This document shows, one piece after another, positions 53,294-62,130 of a DNA stretch of 64,000 nt. Position numbers and translations under genes: made by a program. Location: positions 62,001 to 126,000 of the forward strand of contig NZ_FOVF01000008.1 of assembly GCF_900115085.1 (NCBI RefSeq), written 5' to 3'. The first letter of the stretch is position 1, and each line of letters begins with the position of its first letter. Under the pieces are notes generated by a model. It worked only from the letters and a program-made list of their open reading frames with translations. It had not been told where the DNA came from and made no database searches. The DNA is from Dokdonella immobilis. Lineage in GTDB: Bacteria > Pseudomonadota > Gammaproteobacteria > Xanthomonadales > Rhodanobacteraceae.

Positions 53294-53881
53294 TCAGCGA
53301 ACGGGGCAGTACTCGAGCTTCGGGATGTCGGCGTAGAACGACCACAGCTGCGAGTAACCACTCAGCAGCTCGGCCTGCAGCGCCGCCGACCAGACCCTGC
53401 CGCAGGCGGCATGGCGCGCCTTCGCGTCGGCCGGGCAGGCGTCGGTGAACGTGTAGTAATCCGATGCCTCGCTCATCGTGCAATGACAGGTCACGCTGCC
53501 GTCCGCATGCACCGCGCACGGGGCGTCGAGGCAGAACGCCCAGACTCCGGCATCCTCCCCCGTGCACGCGAGCGAGTGCTTGGCCGCTTTTTTCGCGGTG
53601 CGCGTGAGGTCCCAGACCGAGAACGTCGAGGTCAGCGTCGCGGCGCGCGATTGGCAGGTCGAATCGCCGATGTTGAGTCCATCGAGTGGGCCTTCACAAC
53701 GGCAGGTCGCGTGCTGCGGATCCTTCGCGTCGATGCTGCAGGCGGCCGACGAGCACAGCGCGTAGCGTCCGTCGCAGATCTGCTGGCCGCCGGAACTGTT
53801 GGCGCGAGCCAGCGTGAGCGCGGAGACACCGGCAAGCACGACCGATGTGAGGATCGACGCGAAGCGGAATCCGGAGTCCAT
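53294..53881 (-). CDS. Secreted cysteine-rich protein, unknown function
   Basis: The 195-residue protein has a signal peptide (cleavage near ARA-NS at about residue 31) and about 14 cysteines spaced through the mature part, for example CDGRYALCSSAAC, CRCEGPLDGLNIGDSTC and CHCTMSEASDYYTFTDAC. A compact disulfide-rich exported domain is expected. I do not recognise the family. GAGGA lies about six bases before ATG 53881. It sits after trpE and is transcribed in the same direction. Confidence 0.7.
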   Translation of the reverse strand: MDSGFRFASILTSVVLAGVSALTLARANSSGGQQICDGRYALCSSAACSIDAKDPQHATCRCEGPLDGLNIGDSTCQSRAATLTSTFSVWDLTRTAKKAAKHSLACTGEDAGVWAFCLDAPCAVHADGSVTCHCTMSEASDYYTFTDACPADAKARHAACGRVWSAALQAELLSGYSQLWSFYADIPKLEYCPVR

Positions 53882-53985
53882 GGCAACGTCCTCGAAGCGA
53901 AGGTCATCGCAGGCTAGCATCCACTCTGCGCGAACTTCCAGTTCTATCGATGTGGCGCCCGTGGAATCGCAAGAGCCACGTCTGC

Positions 53986-55461
53986 TCAGAGGCCAGCGGC
54001 CGCCTTCGTGACCGCACGGAACAGGGCGCGGCCTTTGTTCATCGTCTCCTCCCACTCGGTAGCGGGATCGGAGTCGTAGACGATGCCAGCGCCGGCCTGC
54101 ACATGCAGGCGCCCGTCTTGGATCACTGCGGTGCGGATCGCGATCGCGGTGTCGGTGTCGCCGTCCCAGCCGATGTAGCCGATCGCGCCGGCGTAGATGT
54201 TGCGCTTGATCGGTTCGAGTTCGCGGATCACCTCGAGCGCGCGGATCTTCGGCGCGCCGCTGACCGTGCCGGCCGGGAACGATGCCTTCAGTACATCCAT
54301 GGAATTGAGGCCCTCGCGCAGCTCGCCTTCGACCTGGCTGACGATGTGCATGACGTGCGAATAGCGCTCGACCACGAAACTGTCGGTGAGTCGCACCGTG
54401 CCGGTCCTGCTGACCCGGCCGACGTCGTTGCGGCCGAGGTCGATCAGCATCAGGTGCTCGGCACGCTCCTTCGGATCGGCGAGCAGCTCGGCCTCGAGGG
54501 CAAGATCTGCTTCGGGAGTCGCGCCGCGCGGGCGCGTGCCGGCAATGGGACGCAAGGTCACGCGGCCCTTCTGTTGGCGCACGAGGATCTCCGGCGATGA
54601 GCCGACGATCTGGGTCGCGCCGAGGTCGATGAAATACATGTACGGCGACGGATTCATCGAACGCAGGGCGCGGTAGACGTCGACCGGCCGCGCGCGGAAC
54701 GGCACGCTGAGGCGCTGCGACAGTACGACCTGGAAGATGTCGCCAGCGCGGATGTAGTCCTGGGCCCGGCGCACGGCGTTCTCGAAGCCTTCGCGCGTGA
54801 AGCCCGATACGAAGTCCGATTCATCCAGGGGCTTCGGATCGAGCGTTTCCGGATAGCTCGAGCCCGCGTGGCGCAGGCGGAATGCGAGCTGGTCGAGGCG
54901 CCGGCAGGCCTGCGCGTAGGCCTGCGGCTGGGCCGGTTCGGCATGTACGATCAGGTATAGCCGGCCCTTGAGGTTATCGAAGACCGCGACTTCCTCGCTC
55001 AGCATCAGCAGCGCGTCGGGCGTGCCGAGCGGGTCGGGCTTGTCGTCCATGGCGAATCGCGGTTCGATCCAGCCGATCGTTTCGAAGCCGAAATAGCCGA
55101 CCAGCCCGCCGGTGAAGGCCGGCATGTCGGGCAGCACCGGCACGCGGTACTGCGCCCGCAACGCTTCGATCTCGGCGAGCGGATCGGCCAGTTCGCGCGT
55201 CTCGACGACTTCACCGAGGTCCTCGATGCGAAGCGTGCGCCCGCGCAGCGAATGGATGCGCCGGCAGGGCAAGCCGATGATCGAGTGGCGTCCCCAGTTC
55301 TCGCCGCCCTGCACCGACTCGAGCAGGTAGGCATAGGGACCATCGGCGAGCTTGAGGTAGACCGAAAGCGGCGTGTCGAGATCCGAGAGCACCTCGCGCA
55401 TGACCGGAATGCGGTTGTAACCCTGCGCGGCGAGCGCGTTGAATTCGTCCTGGCTGATCAC
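53986..55461 (-). CDS. trpE: Anthranilate synthase component I
   Basis: The 491-residue chorismate-binding enzyme makes anthranilate using ammonia from TrpG. LDTPLSVYLKLADGPYAYLL and SIIGLPCRRI lie in the feedback-binding N-domain. DIFQVVLSQRLSVPF, PSPYMYFIDLG, LRPIAGTRPRG, DLGRNDVGRV and SFPAGTVSGAPKIRA are catalytic motifs. GTG 55461 gives VISQDEFNALAAQGYNRIP, the start expected for Xanthomonad TrpE; the frame to 55572 crosses a repeat. trpG-trpD-trpC lie 5-8 kb away with pirin, LysR and antiporter genes in between. Confidence 0.94.
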   Translation of the reverse strand: MISQDEFNALAAQGYNRIPVMREVLSDLDTPLSVYLKLADGPYAYLLESVQGGENWGRHSIIGLPCRRIHSLRGRTLRIEDLGEVVETRELADPLAEIEALRAQYRVPVLPDMPAFTGGLVGYFGFETIGWIEPRFAMDDKPDPLGTPDALLMLSEEVAVFDNLKGRLYLIVHAEPAQPQAYAQACRRLDQLAFRLRHAGSSYPETLDPKPLDESDFVSGFTREGFENAVRRAQDYIRAGDIFQVVLSQRLSVPFRARPVDVYRALRSMNPSPYMYFIDLGATQIVGSSPEILVRQQKGRVTLRPIAGTRPRGATPEADLALEAELLADPKERAEHLMLIDLGRNDVGRVSRTGTVRLTDSFVVERYSHVMHIVSQVEGELREGLNSMDVLKASFPAGTVSGAPKIRALEVIRELEPIKRNIYAGAIGYIGWDGDTDTAIAIRTAVIQDGRLHVQAGAGIVYDSDPATEWEETMNKGRALFRAVTKAAAGL

Positions 55462-55548
55462 GAAACGGGTCTTCGGCGGCGGGCGGCCCGAGAAGATAGC
55501 AGGGCCCAACCGGGTGCAAAAGCGCCGTCTGGATCCACCAGGGAGGAT

Positions 55549-55643
55549 CTGAACAAGTGGAACAACCGCCACGACGCCTGCCTGCGCGCAGGCAGGCGTC
55601 GCCCAAGCGATTGATTCAATGAACCAAGGGTGGCGTCCACAAG
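55549..55643. repeat. Dispersed palindromic repeat upstream of trpE
   Basis: A perfect 15 + 15 bp palindrome (cgacgcctgcctgcg and its complement, 55572-55601) lies between gtggaacaaccgcca and gcccaagcgattgattcaat. The whole unit matches 24731-24892, where the palindrome is interrupted. Its left part also resembles 62120-62151 at the start of the sortase gene. Confidence 0.8.
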
Positions 55644-55670
55644 GCCCGGCCCAGGCGTCGCGCCAAATCC

Positions 55671-56702
55671 CTATCCGTCGCCGAATCCGTCGGCGAAGAT
55701 GGCATCGAGGACGACCACGGCCGGATCGCGGACGATGTCGTAGTCGCCGCTGCCGAGTGGCGATTCGCGGCCCCAGTAGAGCTCGACGAGACCGGGCGAC
55801 GCGCCGACCAGCGGGTGGGGTTCGACGTCGTTCTCATCGGCGCTCGCCGTCACGACGATGTCATCGCTCCAGTTCGCCCCATCCGCCGAGCGGCGCGCCG
55901 CGATGTCGAACTGGCCACCGGCCTCGCGAATCCAGAACAGGACGAACGCATCGTCCCGCATCACCACCGGCAGTGAATCGTGGTTGTTGCCGCTCGTCGC
56001 AAACGCCTGCGCCGGCGCGCCCCAGTCGCGCAGGTCGGTCGTGGTCTTGACCCACATCTGCAGGTCCGTGCCGCCGGTCTGGTAGCTGGCCAGATAGAGG
56101 CCGTCGCTGTCACGATAGGTGATCCGCGGCAACTGGCCATTGGCGTTGATCGCGGTCTGTTGTGCATCCCAGGTCACCCCGCCGTCGCTCGATTCGGCGA
56201 CGTAGACGCCGCCCGAGAGGCGCTGGTAGCTCATCGTCAGCCTGCCGTCCGCGCGGCGGATCACGTGCGGATTGACCTCGCCGCCGGTCGCCCAGCCGAG
56301 GTCGAGCATGCCCTGTTCGCTGAAGGTGATGCCGTCGCTGCTGGTCGCGCGCCACAGGCGGTAGCTCGAACCCGCGCCACTGCCCTTCAGATAGAACAGC
56401 GCAAACGCACCCGGTGCCGTCTCGACCAGGGCCGGGTGGCGTTCGTTCGCGGCGCTCGCGATGATCGGGACCGGTGGACTCCAGGTCTGGCCGCCGTCGA
56501 TCGATCGGGTCAGCCACAGGTCGCCGGACACCGACGCATCCAGGCGTTCGAAGACGACGATGCGGGCGCCGCCGCTGCTCGCGCGCAGGATCGCGGCCTG
56601 GTAGTCGAGCCCGCTGCCCGAGGTCACCGGTTGCACGCTGGCCGCGGCCAGCGCCGGCAACATGCCGAGCAGCACGAAGGCGCATGCACGAATCATGGTC
56701 AT
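55671..56702 (-). CDS. Secreted BNR-repeat (sialidase-like) protein coupled to pdsS
   Basis: The 343-residue protein has a signal peptide (cleavage near LAAAS at about residue 21) and then a six-bladed sialidase-like propeller. Asp-box motifs are SIDGGQTW, SSDGITF, SSDGGVTW and SADGANW. The Arg triad of true sialidases is not evident, so binding rather than hydrolysis is likely. It ends in VVVLDAIFADGFGDG, the IFxDGF tail also found in the cupredoxin-like protein. Its start overlaps the pdsS stop by four bases (ATGA), placing it in the pds operon. It may be an exported partner or target of the sortase system; that is an inference. Confidence 0.8.
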   Translation of the reverse strand: MTMIRACAFVLLGMLPALAAASVQPVTSGSGLDYQAAILRASSGGARIVVFERLDASVSGDLWLTRSIDGGQTWSPPVPIIASAANERHPALVETAPGAFALFYLKGSGAGSSYRLWRATSSDGITFSEQGMLDLGWATGGEVNPHVIRRADGRLTMSYQRLSGGVYVAESSDGGVTWDAQQTAINANGQLPRITYRDSDGLYLASYQTGGTDLQMWVKTTTDLRDWGAPAQAFATSGNNHDSLPVVMRDDAFVLFWIREAGGQFDIAARRSADGANWSDDIVVTASADENDVEPHPLVGASPGLVELYWGRESPLGSGDYDIVRDPAVVVLDAIFADGFGDG

Positions 56703-58744
56703 GTGGAATCACTCTCGCTGAGGCGTCGGCGCGGCATGCCGGCCAGGCGCAGGCTGAATTCGACGCCGCTGCCGTCGGCGAGATTCGCCGCCGAGGCGCG
56801 TCCACGGTGCAGCTCGGCGACCAACCGCACGACATGCAGGCCGAGCCCGAGATGGGGTGTCTCGCCGGCCGTCCGACTCGAGCGTTCGCGCAGGCTCACG
56901 AGCGAATCGAACAGGCGATCCTGGAGCTGCCTCGGCAGCGCGGGGCCGCTGTTGGCCATCGTCACGAGCACGCCGCCATGCTCAGCGCGCAGGCCGATCG
57001 CGATCCAGCCATCCTCGGCGCTGAACGAGCGCGCGTTGTCGAACAGCTTGTCGAGCGCCTGGGCGAGCAGGTCCGGTGCGCCATGGAACGGCAGCGGCGA
57101 GTCCGGCAGGCTCACGCGCAGGTCACGCGTGCCGGCCAGGGCCCGATAGCCTTCGGCGCATCCGGCGACCAGCGCACGCAGGTCGAAGTCCTCGGCATCG
57201 GCCGATGCGATGGCGCGCTCGACGCGACTCGATTCACTCATCGCGCGGACGATCGCACCGAGCCGTCCGGCCCCGTCGCGGGCGCGGTCGAGATAGGACT
57301 GCGAGTCGGCCGGCAAGCCCTGGTGATCGAGATTGTCGAGCGAGGACTTGACGATCGCGAGCGGTGTGTTGAGCTCGTGCGAGAGTTTCGAGGCCAGCGT
57401 GCGCAGGTACTCGGTGTAGGCCTCGACTTCGTCGAACAGGCGGCCGAAGCTGCGCGCGAGGTCGCCCAGTTCGTCGTTGGCGTCCGCCAGCGGCAACGGG
57501 CCTGACAGGCGGCCGCCGGCGCGCGTGGCGCGCTCGGTGGCATTGCGCAGGCGCCGGATGCGCCAGCTCAACAGGCCGCCGAACAGCAACAGCAGTGCGG
57601 CGGTGACGAGCAGGGCCAGCAGGCTCGCGCCGAGCAGACTCGACAGGGCACGGTTGGCCAGCATCGGCAAGGCCGGATTGGCCTGTTCGAGGACGAGGGC
57701 GCCGAGCAAGGCATCGCGGCTGCGCAAGGGCACCGCGGCGACCAGCAGCACGCCGCCGTCGTCGCTCGATCGCCATCCGGTCGCCGGCGCCCCGGACAGG
57801 GCCTGCCAGAGATCCTCGCCCTGCAGGCGCGGGTCGATCGTGCCGAACGCGTCCACGTTCGGTCGCCTCGCCGTCGCATCGGTGGACTCCGGGGCGAGCA
57901 GGTTGCGATAGATCAGTCCGGCCAGCCAGCCCTGCTGGGCGGACGAGGGCGCCACCGCATCGAGCGAACCGCCCGCGGCGACCAGCCAGCCATCGGCAGA
58001 AACCATGCGCACGCGCACGTGTTCGGGGGCCAGTCGCGCCAGCATGTGCGCGGTCGTTTCGTTGTAGCCGAGCAGGGCCAGCGCCTGTCCCGGCACCGGA
58101 TCCGGCACCGCCGAGTCGTGCACGTCGAAGCGCAGGTGGTCGGGTACTTCGTCGCGTCGCATGCGCAACTCGATGCTGTAGCTCGAGCCGTCTTCCTGCC
58201 ATTCGCCGGTCAGGCGATCGGGAAACGGGCCGATGCCGTCGATGGCCGGCGCATCGAAGCTGCCCGGAGCCGCGCTGGCGATCCGGTAGCGCCGGCTCTG
58301 ATCGCCTCGGCTCAGGACCAGGTCGAGATAGTCGCTGCGTGCGATCGCCGGGTCGCGCGCGTCGACGCGCTGGCGGGTTGCATCGCGGACCTGGGCGAAC
58401 AGGTAAAGCCACTGCGCATCCTCGGCGAGCATGACCTCGAGTTTCGCGCTGTCGCCATCGGCGGCGAAAGTCTGCGCATAGGCACGGAACGGTTGCCAGT
58501 CATCGGCGTAGCCATCGATCCGCAGCACCGTGCTGCGCTCGTGCACATAGAGTGCGGCATCGGGTTGCGGCGGCTCGATGCCGAGCACGTCGAGTGCGCG
58601 CGCCAGGGTGCTCGCCGAGGCCAGCAGGGTCTGCTCCTGGCCCTGGCGCAACACCGCCTCGGTCTGGCGCACGAACTGCCAGCCAGCCCAGGGCAAGGTC
58701 AGGGTCGAGAGGGCGACGAGCAGGAGTTTCAGGCGGAGGGACAT
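56699..58744 (-). CDS. pdsS: Sortase-system histidine kinase, PdsS-like
   Basis: The 681-residue kinase has an N-terminal membrane helix and a large periplasmic domain with a DOMON/CBM9-like part (TVLRIDGYADDWQPFRAYAQ near 75-94, then SDYLDLVLSRGD). A second membrane helix follows (LLALLVTAALLLLFGGLL near 375), then HAMP, HisKA (LASKLSHELNTPLAIVK, His456) and HATPase (LFDNARSF, LGLGLHVVRLV). It matches TIGR03785, the kinase dedicated to class GN sortase loci. pdsR is transcribed in the same direction with 251 bp between. The sensed ligand could be a carbohydrate or heme, judged only by fold. Confidence 0.9.
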   Translation of the reverse strand: MSLRLKLLLVALSTLTLPWAGWQFVRQTEAVLRQGQEQTLLASASTLARALDVLGIEPPQPDAALYVHERSTVLRIDGYADDWQPFRAYAQTFAADGDSAKLEVMLAEDAQWLYLFAQVRDATRQRVDARDPAIARSDYLDLVLSRGDQSRRYRIASAAPGSFDAPAIDGIGPFPDRLTGEWQEDGSSYSIELRMRRDEVPDHLRFDVHDSAVPDPVPGQALALLGYNETTAHMLARLAPEHVRVRMVSADGWLVAAGGSLDAVAPSSAQQGWLAGLIYRNLLAPESTDATARRPNVDAFGTIDPRLQGEDLWQALSGAPATGWRSSDDGGVLLVAAVPLRSRDALLGALVLEQANPALPMLANRALSSLLGASLLALLVTAALLLLFGGLLSWRIRRLRNATERATRAGGRLSGPLPLADANDELGDLARSFGRLFDEVEAYTEYLRTLASKLSHELNTPLAIVKSSLDNLDHQGLPADSQSYLDRARDGAGRLGAIVRAMSESSRVERAIASADAEDFDLRALVAGCAEGYRALAGTRDLRVSLPDSPLPFHGAPDLLAQALDKLFDNARSFSAEDGWIAIGLRAEHGGVLVTMANSGPALPRQLQDRLFDSLVSLRERSSRTAGETPHLGLGLHVVRLVAELHRGRASAANLADGSGVEFSLRLAGMPRRRLSESDST

Positions 58745-58749
58745 TCAGG

Positions 58750-58990
58750 GGCCGGGAATGGAGAATGGGGAATGGAGAATCGATGAGGAGCAGTGCTTTT
58801 CAAGATTCCGCTCTGCTTATTCAAATGGCCATTCAGCAATCGAAGCTCGCTCGGCAACTGCGATGGTTGAATCATTTCGGGAAACCCGGCTTTTTCCATT
58901 CCCGACTCCCCATTCCCGACTCCCCATTCCCCATTCCCAGTTCCAACTCATTCCCGGCTCCAACCCATTCCCTATTCCCCATTGTCCATT
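58750..58990. repeat. GGGAATGGGGAATGG-type repeats in inverted orientation between pdsR and pdsS
   Basis: gggaatggagaatggggaat lies at 58754-58773, and ccattcccgactccccattc repeats several times at 58898-58985. They form long inverted complements around a loop of about 120 bp. No ORF with support lies in the 251-bp pdsR-pdsS spacer. Confidence 0.75.
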
Positions 58991-58995
58991 CCCGG

Positions 58996-59691
58996 CTAGC
59001 CCCGACCAACCCACCGATACCCCGCACCATGCACGGTGTCGATGGCGTCGAAGGCCGGGTCGATGGCGAGGAACTTGCGGCGGATGCGTTTGATGTGGGA
59101 GGTGATGGTGGCGTCGTCGACGACGACCTGGGCGTCGCGCATGAGTTGTTCGCGGCTCTTCACGTGGCCGGGGAAGCGCACGAGGGTGTGCACCATCCAG
59201 AATTCGGTCACGGTCAGCGGCACTTCCTCGCCGTTCCAGGTCACGCGCATGCGTTCGGATTCGAGGCGCAGCGGGCCCTGTTCGTGGACGCTGTCGGCGA
59301 CGGTCGGCTTGCGCAGCGCCTCCATGCGCCGGAACAGCGCGCTGATGCGTGCAGCGAGCTGGTGGAACGAGACGTCCTTGGCCAGGTAGTCGTCGGCGCC
59401 GAGGCGTAGTCCGGAAATCACGTCGAAATCCGAGTCGCGCGCGGTCAGGAAGATGATCGGCAGGGTCGGCGCCCTGGCCCGCAGGCTGCGACAGAGGTCG
59501 AAGCCGCCCTCGGGTTCGTCGCCGAGGCCGACATCGATGATGACCAGCTCGGGCATGCGCTGGGCGAAGGCGGTTTCGGCCTCGATGCGACCGGCATGGC
59601 CGCGCACTTCGTAACCGGCGCGGGTCAGGGCCTCGACATAGTTGGCCCGGATCAACGGTTCGTCTTCGACGATGGCGATGCTGCGCGGCAT
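58996..59691 (-). CDS. pdsR: Sortase-system response regulator, PdsR-like
   Basis: The 231-residue OmpR-type regulator has a receiver domain (IAIVEDEPLIRANYVEAL, phospho-acceptor Asp53 in LVIIDVGLGDEPEGG, Lys in DYLAKDVSF) and a C-terminal winged helix (PLTVTEFWMVHTLVRFPGHV, DDATITSHIKRIRRKF, DTVHGAGYRWVG). It fits TIGR03787, the regulator of the proteobacterial dedicated sortase system. It is divergent from the sortase target gene, 173 bp apart, a natural place for its binding site. Confidence 0.92.
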   Translation of the reverse strand: MPRSIAIVEDEPLIRANYVEALTRAGYEVRGHAGRIEAETAFAQRMPELVIIDVGLGDEPEGGFDLCRSLRARAPTLPIIFLTARDSDFDVISGLRLGADDYLAKDVSFHQLAARISALFRRMEALRKPTVADSVHEQGPLRLESERMRVTWNGEEVPLTVTEFWMVHTLVRFPGHVKSREQLMRDAQVVVDDATITSHIKRIRRKFLAIDPAFDAIDTVHGAGYRWVGRG

Positions 59692-59864
59692 TGGCGGTAC
59701 TCCCGGGACTGGAATCGAGCTTACGCAGCGCCGCGGGCCGTGCGCAATGCGCGGGGCGCATTTGCCCGCAAATCGCCAGAACTCGTCGCCGGCCTGCCCG
59801 CGTCGCGTCGCCGTCGCGGCCGCGGCCGACGCTGCAATGGCAGCGAACCCGACCGGAGCGTGCG

Positions 59865-61892
59865 ATGAAAGCGAACCGCAGCGAAAAAGACACCGATCTC
59901 GAACGCGGCTTCGAGCCGCTGCGTACGATCTTCGCCCTGCTCGTCCTGCTGCTCGGCTTCGCCGCCGGCGCGCGCGCCGAAACCGGATTCGGCACGATCA
60001 AGGCAACGGCCAGGGACGGCCAACCTTTCGAACTCGTTGCGCTGGCCAGCGATGTCCACTACCAGATCGGCGGGCTCATCGCCGAAGCCAGCATCCGCCA
60101 GCGCTTCAGCAATTCCAGCAACGACTGGGTCGAGGTCGAGTACCTGCTGCCCCTGCCCGACGGCGCGGCCGTGCACGACATGACCCTGCGGGTCGGCGAG
60201 CGCGTCATCGTCGGCGAGATCCGCGAGAAGGAACAGGCCCGCGCCGAATACGTCGAAGCCGCGGCCAGCGGCAAGCGTGCGGCCCTGGTCGAGGCCGACC
60301 GGGCCAACCTGTTCCGCACGGCGGTGGCGAATGTCGGACCGGGCGAGACGATCGAAGTCGAGGTGCGCTGGTGGCAGACGATCCAGTATCGCGACGACCG
60401 CTTCACGCTGAGCCTGCCGCTGACCTATACCCCGCGCTATGCCTCACAGCAGGCCCTCTCCGCCGAAATTCCGAGCATCGACGACGCCCTGGCCGGATAT
60501 GACTATGAGCGCCTCTCGACCACGCACGACGACGTCCACTCGAACAACGCGCCACGGGTCGAGGTCCGCATCGATCTCGATCCAGGCGTAAGCCTGAGCC
60601 GCATCGAGAGTTCGAGCCACGCGATCACGGTCGCCCGTCGCGGCGCGGCCTATTCGATCAGCCTCGCCGATGGCCCGGTGCCGGCCGATTGCGACTTCGT
60701 GCTCGAGTGGACGCCGGTCCTCGGAAAGGCGCCGGCCTCGGCGGTGCTGACCGAAACCGTCGACGGCGACACCTATGCGATGGTCATGATGCTGCCGAAC
60801 AGCCAGCTCAGCCGTCCGCTGCCGCGCGAGCTGATCCTCGTCATCGACACCTCGGGCTCGATGGGCGGCGAGTCGATCCGCCAGGCCCAGGCCGCGCTCG
60901 ACCTCGCCCTGGCCTCGTTGCGCCCGAACGACCGGTTCAACGTGATCCAGTTCAATTCGGTCACCGAGGCCCTGTTCGACAGCGCCGTGCCGGCCAGCCC
61001 GCGCGACGTCGCCCTGGCCCGCGAGTGGGTCGGTCGCCTGTACGCCACTGGCGGCACCGAAATGCTCGGTGCGCTGCGCACGGCCCTGCAGGGTACGCCG
61101 CCACCCGGCTACGTGCGCCAGGTCGTGTTCGCCACCGATGGCGCGGTCGACAATGCCGCCGGCCTGTATAGCCTGATCGATCGCGAACTGGGCCAGTCGC
61201 GGCTGTTCCCGATCGGCATCGGCAGCGCGCCGAATGCGCAGTTCATCGCCCGCGCGGCGACCTCGGGTCGCGGTTCCTCGATCGTGATCCGCGGCCCGGC
61301 CGAGGTTGGCGAGCGCATGCGCGAACTGTTCGGAAAACTCGATCGCCCGGCCCTGCGCGACCTCAGCCTGAGCTGGCCCGGCACGGCCGAGGTCTATCCT
61401 GAGCGCCTGCCCGACCTGTATGCCGGCGAGCCGCTGCTGGTCGTGGCCCGGGTGTCCGCTCTGAACGGGACCCTCGAGGCGCGCGCTGCCAGCAGCGAGG
61501 CGCCGTGGGCGGCCTCGCTGGCGCTCGCTCGCGCGGCCACGGCTGGCGGAATCGCGCGGCTCTGGGCGCAACGCAAGATCGAGAGCCTCGAACAGTCGCT
61601 CGAGCGCGGCGCCAATGCCGCCGAGGTCCGCAACGAGGTGCTCGGGCTGGCCATCGCGCACCATCTGGTCAGCCCGTACACGAGCCTGATTGCGGTCGAC
61701 CGCACCCCGGCACGCGACCCGATGCTCGACCTCGCCTCGCATCGCATCGCCAACGGCCAGCCGGCAGGCAGCCTGGCCTATGCGGCGACCGCGACCTCGG
61801 CGCCGCTGCAGTTCCTGATCGGCCTGGTTCTGCTTGCCCTGGCTGCCCTGCTGGCCTGCGGCGGACGTCGCCGCGGCGATCTGGCTGCTTGA
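59865..61892 (+). CDS. pdsP: VIT/VWA sortase target protein, PdsP-like
   Basis: The 675-residue protein has a membrane-spanning signal region (RTIFALLVLLLGFAAGARAE, 20-39), a VIT domain (about 55-165: VHYQIGGLIAEASIRQRFSN, VEVEYLLPLPDGAAVH) and a VWA domain with the MIDAS motif DTSGSMGG (Asp328). A C-terminal helix and basic end follow (FLIGLVLLALAALL then CGGRRRG). This is TIGR03788, the target of the class GN sortase. The region before the helix reads AYAATATSAPLQ, a weak version of the expected LPxTA-like signal without Leu-Pro. ATG 59865 has GGAG seven bases upstream. Confidence 0.9.
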   Translation: MKANRSEKDTDLERGFEPLRTIFALLVLLLGFAAGARAETGFGTIKATARDGQPFELVALASDVHYQIGGLIAEASIRQRFSNSSNDWVEVEYLLPLPDGAAVHDMTLRVGERVIVGEIREKEQARAEYVEAAASGKRAALVEADRANLFRTAVANVGPGETIEVEVRWWQTIQYRDDRFTLSLPLTYTPRYASQQALSAEIPSIDDALAGYDYERLSTTHDDVHSNNAPRVEVRIDLDPGVSLSRIESSSHAITVARRGAAYSISLADGPVPADCDFVLEWTPVLGKAPASAVLTETVDGDTYAMVMMLPNSQLSRPLPRELILVIDTSGSMGGESIRQAQAALDLALASLRPNDRFNVIQFNSVTEALFDSAVPASPRDVALAREWVGRLYATGGTEMLGALRTALQGTPPPGYVRQVVFATDGAVDNAAGLYSLIDRELGQSRLFPIGIGSAPNAQFIARAATSGRGSSIVIRGPAEVGERMRELFGKLDRPALRDLSLSWPGTAEVYPERLPDLYAGEPLLVVARVSALNGTLEARAASSEAPWAASLALARAATAGGIARLWAQRKIESLEQSLERGANAAEVRNEVLGLAIAHHLVSPYTSLIAVDRTPARDPMLDLASHRIANGQPAGSLAYAATATSAPLQFLIGLVLLALAALLACGGRRRGDLAA

Positions 61893-61930
61893 TCAGACCG
61901 TCCCTGACCCACTGAACCAGGAGATCCGTC

Positions 61931-62116
61931 ATGTCTTTTTCACTCTTTGCACAACGCCGCGGCAACGCCGCTTCGACGCAGGCCAGCCCGGCGTTCGAGG
62001 GCGACTGGTTCGGCGCCGAGGCCTGGGTGGTCGCGGCCGGACTGGCCGAACGCCACGCCGAAGCCGACCGCGAAGTGCGCGTCGAGGACGCAGCCAGCGA
62101 TTGGCTGCCGCTCTAG
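61931..62116 (+). CDS. 61-residue protein between sortase target and sortase, unknown
   Basis: The frame starts MSFSLFAQRRGNAASTQASP and continues AFEGDWFGAEAWVVAAGLAE to an acidic tail ending DWLPL. It has AGGAG seven bases upstream of the ATG and lies 38 bp after pdsP and 14 bp before the sortase ATG, all in one direction. No signal peptide or membrane helix is visible. I do not recognise a family, and it is not one of the named Pds components I know. Context argues for a role with the sortase. Confidence 0.65.
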   Translation: MSFSLFAQRRGNAASTQASPAFEGDWFGAEAWVVAAGLAERHAEADREVRVEDAASDWLPL

Positions 62117-62130
62117 GGGGATCTGAACCA

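Noticed and set aside
55572-55601. Rho-independent terminator upstream of trpE
   Set aside because: The 30-bp palindrome has no T-run on either strand and belongs to a dispersed repeat.
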